Both the position numbers and the translations under genes were made by a program. This document shows positions 1-4,033 of a DNA stretch of 5,589 bases, piece after piece. The stretch is from Eggerthellaceae bacterium. GTDB lineage: Bacteria > Actinomycetota > Coriobacteriia > Coriobacteriales > Eggerthellaceae. The notes below the pieces were generated by a model that did no database searches, was not told the DNA's origin, and saw nothing but the letters and a program-made list of their open reading frames with translations. How positions within the stretch are numbered: the stretch's first letter is position 1; each line of letters begins with the position of its first letter. Location of the stretch: NCBI GenBank assembly GCA_017960005.1, contig JAGCZM010000148.1:1-5589 (forward strand), written 5' to 3'.

Positions 1-800
1 ATGCCGACGAGCAGGCCTTCCTTGCGGGCCAAAGCTCTGCCGGTTGCAAACGCGTCTTCGTTTTCCACGGCGATGATCTCGTCATAGACGGAGGTGTTCA
101 GGGTATCCGGAACAAAACCGGCACCGATACCCTGGATCTTATGGGGTCCGGGAGTACCCTTGGACAAGACCGGGGATCCGGCAGGCTCGACGGCCACAAC
201 CTTGACGTTGGGGTTTTGAGATTTCAAAAACTCGCCGACACCGGTAACGGTACCGCCGGTACCGACACCCGCAACAAAGATATCGACTTTACCCTCGGTG
301 TCCGCCCAAATCTCGGGGCCGGTGGTCGCGCGATGGATGGCCGGATTGGCCGGGTTGGTAAACTGACTGGGAATAAAGCTACCGGGTGTCTCGGCTGCCA
401 GCTCCTTGGCTTTTTCGATGGCGCCCTTCATGCCCTTTGCACCGTCGGTCAATACCAACTCGGCACCGTATGCCTTAAGCAGGTTGCGACGCTCGACGCT
501 CATGGTTTCGGGCATGGTCAAAATGATGCGGTATCCGCGCGATGCCGCGACGGCCGACAAACCGATACCGGTGTTGCCGCTGGTGGGCTCGATGATGACC
601 GAATCGGGTTTGAGAAGGCCTTTTGCCTCGGCCTCGTCAATCATTGCCTTGGCAATTCTGTCCTTGACGCTGCCGGCGGGATTGAAGTACTCGAGTTTCG
701 CCAAAACCGTGGCACCCAGTTTCTCCTCCTCGGAGAAATTAACCAACTCGAGCAAAGGTGTCTTACCGATAAGATCCGTAATCTTTTTCGCTGCTTTCAT
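1..800 (-). CDS. cysK: Cysteine synthase A (O-acetylserine sulfhydrylase), 3'-truncated by window edge
   Basis: This PLP enzyme makes L-cysteine from O-acetylserine and sulfide in the cytoplasm. The 266 complete codons visible carry the family hallmarks in order: an N-terminal [13 protein letters not shown] segment (residues 7-19), the PLP lysine K46 in NPAGSVKDR, the substrate loop TSGNTG (73-78), the QFTNPANP segment (146-153), the PLP-phosphate loop GTGGT (180-184) and [10 protein letters not shown] (222-231), which favours CysK over cystathionine beta-synthase-like relatives. The protein runs off the left edge just before the expected GISSGA-type motif. Family members are about 305-315 residues, so some 40-45 are missing. 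The start at 800 is preferred because residues then align with family N-termini, but an in-frame ATG at 809 would add only three residues. The gene is divergent from ridA, with its own promoter and a candidate operator. CysK rather than CysM is a family-level judgement from the visible motifs. Confidence 0.95.
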   Translation of the reverse strand, partial: MKAAKKITDLIGKTPLLELVNFSEEEKLGATVLAKLEYFNPAGSVKDRIAKAMIDEAEAKGLLKPDSVIIEPTSGNTGIGLSAVAASRGYRIILTMPETMSVERRNLLKAYGAELVLTDGAKGMKGAIEKAKELAAETPGSFIPSQFTNPANPAIHRATTGPEIWADTEGKVDIFVAGVGTGGTVTGVGEFLKSQNPNVKVVAVEPAGSPVLSKGTPGPHKIQGIGAGFVPDTLNTSVYDEIIAVENEDAFATGRALARKEGLLVG

Positions 801-812
801 GTGAATCATCCG

Positions 813-818
813 CTCCTT
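813..818 (-). promoter_or_regulatory. cysK ribosome binding site with ambiguous start
   Basis: On the minus strand AAGGAG precedes two in-frame ATGs. The ATG at 809 lies only 3 bases after the site and the ATG at 800 lies 12 bases after it. Neither has ideal spacing, so the start is not settled by the Shine-Dalgarno alone. A self-complementary run of six T and six A (818-829) abuts the site. Confidence 0.7.
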
Positions 819-845
819 TTTTTAAAAAACATTCATTGTTATTTT

Positions 846-872
846 GTAAATACTAATTACCTATGTGTTTAC
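846..872. promoter_or_regulatory. Inverted repeat at cysK transcription start, candidate operator
   Basis: Arms GTAAATAC (846-853) and GTGTTTAC (865-872) are reverse complements at 7 of 8 positions, separated by 11 bases. The 27-bp element begins about 9 bases downstream of the cysK -10 box, so it should cover the transcription start and the early transcript, where a bound repressor would block initiation. Cysteine biosynthesis in Gram-positive bacteria is commonly controlled by repressors such as the Rrf2-family CymR, but the match to any known operator is not established here. Confidence 0.45.
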
Positions 873-880
873 TAGGCATT

Positions 881-908
881 ATTATATCATCGTGCAAATC
901 AACGTCAA
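881..908 (-). promoter_or_regulatory. cysK promoter, housekeeping sigma type
   Basis: On the minus strand there is a -35 box TTGACG (903-908, 5 of 6 to consensus), a 16-bp spacer and a perfect -10 TATAAT (881-886). The spacer ends in TGA, giving an extended TGnTATAAT element (TG at 888-889). Transcription should begin near 874, leaving an AT-rich leader of about 75 bases before the cysK start. Confidence 0.85.
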
Positions 909-939
909 GAAAGAATTTCAAGATTGTTCCGATTATTCT

Positions 940-958
940 GTTTATGTATCGGTTTATG
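940..958. repeat. Short direct repeat GTTTATG x2 in the cysK/ridA intergenic region
   Basis: GTTTATG occurs at 940-946 and again at 952-958, a 12-base period. It lies upstream of both divergent promoters, roughly 30-50 bases beyond the cysK -35 box and just before the ridA -35 region, where an activator could bind. A 7-base repeat in AT-rich DNA can arise by chance. Confidence 0.25.
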
Positions 959-977
959 GCAAGTTCGAAGCGATTTC

Positions 978-1007
978 TTTTCTTGATGGCCCCCTGGGCC
1001 CTATACT
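978..1007 (+). promoter_or_regulatory. Probable ridA promoter (good -10, poor -35)
   Basis: TATACT (1002-1007) is a 5-of-6 match to the -10 consensus and sits 27 bases before the ridA ATG, implying a very short leader of about 20 bases. No good -35 is present: TTTTCT (978-983, 18-bp spacer) matches at only three positions. Weak recognition at -35 suggests low basal activity, an activator, or a different sigma factor. A GC palindrome fills the spacer. Confidence 0.5.
988..1000. repeat. GC palindrome in the ridA promoter spacer
   Basis: GGCCC (988-992) and GGGCC (996-1000) are perfect 5-bp inverted arms around CCT, ending one base before the TATACT box. The position between -35 and -10 would suit an operator or a spacer-binding regulator. 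No regulator is identified. Confidence 0.4.
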
Positions 1008-1034
1008 CAATACAGACAAAGAAAGAAGGCTGAC

Positions 1035-1409
1035 ATGATTCCCGTAAACTCAAACGATGCTCCGGCGGCCATCGGCCCCTACTCCCAGGCCATCGTCGAA
1101 GGAGATTTGGTATTTACCTCGGGACAGATTCCCATCGATCCCAACACCGGCGCCATTGAGGCAACCGACATCCAAGGACAAACCAAACAGGTTATCCAAA
1201 ATCTCTCCGCCGTGCTGGCAGCGGCCGGCAGCGGTCTTGACAAGGTCATCAAGACGACATGCTATTTGAAAAACATGGCGGATTTTGCCGCCTTTAACGA
1301 AACCTACGCCGAGGCATTTATCGGTAAACCGGCGCGAAGCTGTGTTGAGGTTGCATCGTTGCCCAAAGGCGCCCTCGTGGAAGTGGAAGTCATCGCCAAA
1401 CGCGCGTAA
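1035..1409 (+). CDS. ridA: RidA family enamine/imine deaminase
   Basis: RidA (YjgF/YER057c/UK114) proteins are small cytoplasmic trimers that hydrolyse reactive 2-aminoacrylate and 2-aminocrotonate, released by PLP enzymes, to pyruvate or 2-oxobutyrate plus ammonia. The 124-residue product is family length and shows the N-terminal AAIGPYSQA (11-19) with Y16, FTSGQIP (27-33), N88, the active-site arginine R101 in PARSCVEV with C103 following, and E116 in the C-terminal LVEVEVIA strand. R101 and E116 are spaced as in the catalytically competent RidA subgroup. GAAGG (1025-1029) lies 5 bases before the ATG. It is divergent from cysK, whose enzyme forms a bound aminoacrylate intermediate, and it leads a two-gene unit with the FMN-barrel gene 23 bases downstream. 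Deaminase activity is inferred from the residues. Confidence 0.95.
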   Translation: MIPVNSNDAPAAIGPYSQAIVEGDLVFTSGQIPIDPNTGAIEATDIQGQTKQVIQNLSAVLAAAGSGLDKVIKTTCYLKNMADFAAFNETYAEAFIGKPARSCVEVASLPKGALVEVEVIAKRA

Positions 1410-1432
1410 GAAAACAAAGAAAGGAACTAAAG

Positions 1433-1828
1433 ATGGATGAGGTATTCGAGTTTTTGAGCAAAGCCCAAACATTCTATATCGCCACGATCGATGGGGATCA
1501 ACCCCGTGTCAGACCGTTTGGCGCGGTATGCAAGTTCGAAGGCAAACTCTACATCGTCACAAGCAATACCAAAAACGTATTCAAGCAAATGATCGCCAAT
1601 CCCAAAGTCGAGATATCGGGCATGACGCCGGAAGGCAAATGGATAAGGCTTGCGGCAACGGTCGTACCCGATGAGCGTCGCGAGGCCAGAAAAGCCATGC
1701 TCGACGCGGTTCCTTCCCTGAGAAGCATGTACAACGAAGATGACGGCAAAATCGAGGTTTTGTACCTCAAAGACGCGACCGCTTCCGTTTGCTCGTTTAC
1801 CGAACCGACGATAACTTTGAGTTTCTGA
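1433..1828 (+). CDS. Pyridoxamine 5'-phosphate oxidase-like FMN-binding split-barrel protein
   Basis: The 131-residue protein has the small PNPOx-like split-barrel pattern: a short N-terminal helix (EVFEFLSKA), the first barrel strands FYIATIDGDQPRVRPFG (14-30), then KLYIVTSNTKNVFKQM (38-53) and NPKVEISG (56-63), the strand WIRLAATVV (70-78), a helical stretch RREARKAMLDAVPSLRSMY (82-100) and C-terminal strands. The RVRPFG turn and the TSNTKNVF segment are where these proteins usually hold the flavin phosphate. It is too short to be a true PdxH (about 200 residues or more), so PLP synthesis should not be assumed. Relatives bind FMN, F420 or haem and many are of unknown function, including NimA/NimC-type nitroreductase-like proteins. 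AAAGGA (1420-1425) lies 7 bases before the ATG. It is probably co-transcribed with ridA and is followed by a hairpin. Confidence 0.85.
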   Translation: MDEVFEFLSKAQTFYIATIDGDQPRVRPFGAVCKFEGKLYIVTSNTKNVFKQMIANPKVEISGMTPEGKWIRLAATVVPDERREARKAMLDAVPSLRSMYNEDDGKIEVLYLKDATASVCSFTEPTITLSF

Positions 1829-1846
1829 GACTTTTGTTTACCGACG

Positions 1847-1894
1847 ATATGTCCGCGGATCCTCTTTATTCGTGCGGTCTGCGGACATATTTTA
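1847..1894 (+). terminator. Hairpin terminator of the ridA unit, overlapping the opposing gene
   Basis: ATATGTCCGC (1847-1856) and GCGGACATAT (1881-1890) are perfect 10-bp arms. In the plus-strand transcript the stem extends inward to 15 bp (1847-1861 with 1876-1890) including two G-U pairs, around a 14-base loop, and is followed by TTTA. The T tract is short and broken, so strength is uncertain. The inner G-U pairs become C-A mismatches in the minus transcript, and no T run follows on that side, so it serves the plus strand better. The loop holds the stop codon of the convergent acyltransferase gene. Confidence 0.65.
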
Positions 1895-2657
1895 TGTATT
1901 CGATGTTCTCTTTTTCCGAAGAGATCTTGGTCATAAAGCAGTACACCTCATCCCTGAGTTTTTTCTGGGCCCGCTTCGGAGAAAGCTTGTCGTCTGCGAA
2001 AAACGGTTCGGAAAACGTGATGGTCATGCCGGGCTTTTTGAATATCCTGAACACTCCCGCTCTTCTGCGGTAGGTCACAACCATGGCAACGGCGGGTACC
2101 CGCATCTTGACCGGATACCAAAACGATGTTTCCGTAAAAGGTCTGATGCCCGTATAAAAGGGCCATATGTGTGCCTCCGGATAGATGGCAACGCAGCGTT
2201 TTTCTTTGATTCTCAAATCCACGGCCTCAAGAAAACCTTTCATACCGGACGTGCCGCTGGGAACGGGAATGGCTCCCAGCATCACCACGATATGCTTTAA
2301 GATCGGCGTGGAGACCGCGTTTGCGTGGGCGATGATGTGCACACGTTTGGGGAATGCCGAAAGCGCGGGCAAAAACGCATCCAAATCGCGGGTATGATTG
2401 CCGTACAGAAAATAACCGCCCCGACGAACCTGTTTCAAGACGGCTCTGTTTTCAAACTTAACCCCGAGATAAAACTTGCTTATCATCAGAATAAGCGGTG
2501 CCGCCACAAGGTAATACAGAATCATTGCCGAAACATTCCATATGATGTTTCGATTGACGAACTTATGGGTGGCATCGACCGTCTTGGTCTTTATCTTGCC
2601 GGTCGCGAAATCATCGTTGATCGGATCGGTATAGTAGATGACGCGTTTTGCCCTCAT
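1866..2657 (-). CDS. PlsC-like lysophospholipid/glycerolipid acyltransferase
   Basis: Proteins of the PlsC/LPLAT superfamily move an acyl chain onto a lipid or glycolipid at the inner face of the membrane. The 263-residue product has a basic N-terminal part, a hydrophobic membrane segment at about 39-60 (rich in I, L, Y, V, A), the catalytic HX4D motif in GNHTRDLDAF (H88, D93), GAIPVPSG (128-135), a motif-III equivalent AIYPEAHIWPF (157-167, E161) and VPAVAMVV (187-194). It departs from textbook PlsC: motif III reads PEAH in place of PEGT, and the arginine that usually follows the GxIPV segment is not seen. The acceptor may therefore not be lysophosphatidic acid. An AAGGAGG site 6 bases upstream fixes the start, one base after the glycosyltransferase stop codon, so the two are almost certainly translated together. 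The acceptor is not identifiable from sequence. Confidence 0.85.
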   Translation of the reverse strand: MRAKRVIYYTDPINDDFATGKIKTKTVDATHKFVNRNIIWNVSAMILYYLVAAPLILMISKFYLGVKFENRAVLKQVRRGGYFLYGNHTRDLDAFLPALSAFPKRVHIIAHANAVSTPILKHIVVMLGAIPVPSGTSGMKGFLEAVDLRIKEKRCVAIYPEAHIWPFYTGIRPFTETSFWYPVKMRVPAVAMVVTYRRRAGVFRIFKKPGMTITFSEPFFADDKLSPKRAQKKLRDEVYCFMTKISSEKENIEYIKYVRRPHE

Positions 2658-2658
2658 G

Positions 2659-3792
2659 CTATGCCTCCTTTACGGCGCGATAAAGCATTTCCTCCATCTC
2701 ATCCATGCAACGGCTAAGCGTGAAGTTTTTCGCGTAATCGAGATACGCGCTTTGGCACGTGCTTCTTTCCCGGGGATGTTCGATCCACCAATCCATCTTG
2801 TTTGCCAAATCACGCGCATCGTCGTATCGAAACAAATTCCTCTCCCCCAAGGCAAATCCCCGGGTAGCGGATTTGGGAGAATCGGCGATAAGCGCGACTT
2901 TGCCGCAGGCCAACGCCTCCAAACACGATATCGCCTCTATCTCTATTTCCGCGGGATGGACATACAAATCGGCATATCCCAACGTCTCTATGAGCTTGTC
3001 TCTTTGCAGATATTCCATCAAAGGCATATTGATGCCGCGTCGACGCGCTCTCTTGGTCAGGGATTTGCGCAGCGGCCCCTCCCCGGCAAGTATCAGCTGA
3101 ATCCTGTCTTTGTGCTTTGAGAGGGCTACTCCGTCGATGAGCACGCGATGGGATTTCTCCCTGCTGAATCGTCCGGTAAACATAATCACGATCTTGTCTT
3201 TGAGATGGGGAGGCTTTTGCGTATATATCGGTTTGAAACTCTCGTCCACACCGTTTGAAATGACGCAATGAGGGGTGGGGCCCACCACCGATTCGAAATC
3301 ATCACAGATGAATTGAGACGGGTAATGGATTACATCGCAATACTTGTAGAGCCTCTTGTAAAAGATGCGATAAGTCGCGCGATTTGCGAACTTGAAACGA
3401 TCGAGAAAGATATGGCTTGTGATGTTTTCTGCCTGAGCATGAAAGCTCGCGCTCAAAGGTATCCCTTTGGCATGAGCGAAAAGCGCCGCCGCTTTGCCGA
3501 GACTGAACGGCAGAATGACATGGACTATGTCCACGCCTTCTATGGCCGCCTCCAAAACATCCTTTTGGGCTTTGGCGGGCGCCACCCCGTTTTTTTCCAC
3601 ATAGCGATTGAGTATCCCGAAATCGTATTTCCCGACAATGTAATAGTCGGGATGACCGCGGAATCGCTCGTCGGCACAAACGACCCGGACGCTATGGCCT
3701 TTTGAGCGCAAAGCCACGATGAGGTTGTCAAGTGCGATGACGGTTCCGTTGTTGGAAGCACCGAACACGTCGCAAATTACGGCGATCTTCAT
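2659..3792 (-). CDS. GT4-family (GT-B fold) glycosyltransferase, probably glycolipid-forming
   Basis: The 377-residue protein has an N-terminal acceptor domain beginning MKIAVICDVFGASNNG, with a SFHAQAENIT segment (116-125), and a C-terminal nucleotide-sugar domain with FTGRFSREKSH (205-215; R208 and K213 are the usual donor-phosphate contacts), LAGEGP (235-240), LYVHPAE (276-282) and an EX7E pair E284/E292. These are standard retaining GT4 features. The style resembles Gram-positive enzymes that add glucose or galactose to diacylglycerol, and the coupled acyltransferase supports a membrane-lipid acceptor, but donor and acceptor remain inferred. No membrane-spanning segment is evident, fitting a peripheral membrane protein. 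The frame stays open upstream to an ATG at 3906, but the added 38 residues are not family-like and overlap the promoter. The third of three consecutive ATGs (3792) has the best ribosome-site spacing. Confidence 0.9.
   Translation of the reverse strand: MKIAVICDVFGASNNGTVIALDNLIVALRSKGHSVRVVCADERFRGHPDYYIVGKYDFGILNRYVEKNGVAPAKAQKDVLEAAIEGVDIVHVILPFSLGKAAALFAHAKGIPLSASFHAQAENITSHIFLDRFKFANRATYRIFYKRLYKYCDVIHYPSQFICDDFESVVGPTPHCVISNGVDESFKPIYTQKPPHLKDKIVIMFTGRFSREKSHRVLIDGVALSKHKDRIQLILAGEGPLRKSLTKRARRRGINMPLMEYLQRDKLIETLGYADLYVHPAEIEIEAISCLEALACGKVALIADSPKSATRGFALGERNLFRYDDARDLANKMDWWIEHPRERSTCQSAYLDYAKNFTLSRCMDEMEEMLYRAVKEA
2664..2670 (-). promoter_or_regulatory. Acyltransferase ribosome site inside the glycosyltransferase 3' end
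   Basis: AAGGAGG on the minus strand lies 6 bases before the ATG at 2657. It is formed by the last Lys, Glu and Ala codons of the upstream glycosyltransferase, whose TAG (2659-2661) sits between site and start. This arrangement indicates translational coupling and decides the acyltransferase start. Confidence 0.9.
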
Positions 3793-3799
3793 CATCATT

Positions 3800-3804
3800 T
3801 CCTT
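3800..3804 (-). promoter_or_regulatory. Glycosyltransferase ribosome site, three tandem ATGs
   Basis: AAGGA on the minus strand is followed by A-ATG-ATG-ATG-AAG. The spacing to the ATGs at 3798, 3795 and 3792 is 1, 4 and 7 bases, so 3792 is the best start and gives the family-like N-terminus MKIAVICD. Confidence 0.75.
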
Positions 3805-3866
3805 CACGAAGGGGAGAAAAACGATGCCTTGCTTCTGAACAAAAACGCTCCGTAAAACCATTTCAT

Positions 3867-3896
3867 AGTATAAAGGGGATTTCCCCTCTTTCCCAA
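3867..3896 (-). promoter_or_regulatory. Promoter of the glycosyltransferase-acyltransferase operon
   Basis: On the minus strand TTGGGA (3891-3896, 4 of 6 to -35 consensus), an 18-bp spacer and TATACT (3867-3872, 5 of 6 to -10) lie about 75 bases before the chosen start. Transcription would begin near 3860. The spacer contains the palindrome at 3875-3886. Confidence 0.6.
3875..3886. repeat. GGGGA/TCCCC palindrome in the promoter spacer
   Basis: Perfect 5-bp arms GGGGA (3875-3879) and TCCCC (3882-3886) are separated by two bases, ending two bases from the TATACT box on the minus strand. Flanking AAA (3872-3874) and CTTT (3887-3890) extend the symmetry if one base is skipped. The site is a candidate operator located between -35 and -10. 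Confidence 0.45.
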
Positions 3897-3978
3897 AAAT
3901 CCACAACCCGCAGCAAAGCGCTTTGTAAATGACCTATCCCCTTCGTCTTACCAAAACCTTTTACCGACGCAGTCGAAC

Positions 3979-4013
3979 AAAAAAGCGCCGGGTGTTTGAT
4001 CCGACGCCTTTTT
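3979..4013 (-). terminator. Intrinsic terminator of clpB
   Basis: In the minus-strand transcript AAAAAGGCGTCGG pairs with CCGGCGCTTTTTT over 13 positions (11 Watson-Crick, two G-U) around a 9-base loop, and the stem ends in a run of six T. It starts 20 bases after the clpB stop codon. The T and A runs pair with each other, so it could also stop plus-strand transcription, although no plus-strand gene feeds into it. Confidence 0.9.
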
Positions 4014-4033
4014 ATCTTGTATGGACTGTCCGG

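Noticed and set aside
141..875. Long plus-strand open frame (244 residues) opposite cysK
   Set aside because: It is antisense to the clearly recognisable cysK frame, has low-complexity Gly/Asp-rich content, and resembles no family I know.
801..880. Possible riboswitch or T-box in the cysK leader
   Set aside because: The leader is only about 75 bases, AT-rich, and shows no T-box sequence, terminator/antiterminator pair or SAM-box-like helices; a protein operator fits better.
853..1053. Minus-strand 66-residue open frame across the cysK/ridA intergenic region
   Set aside because: It overlaps the cysK promoter and the ridA start and has no convincing ribosome site or family resemblance.
1789..2300. 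Overlapping plus-strand frames spanning the ridA-unit terminator and the acyltransferase
   Set aside because: They begin inside the FMN-barrel gene or run antisense to the acyltransferase, with no ribosome site and no family-like sequence.
3268..3705. Plus-strand 145-residue frame within the glycosyltransferase
   Set aside because: Antisense shadow of a well-supported gene with no recognisable domain.
3793..3906. 38-residue N-terminal extension of the glycosyltransferase to an ATG at 3906
   Set aside because: It would run through the predicted promoter, and GT4 proteins begin with the MKIAVICD-like strand; the ribosome site supports 3792.
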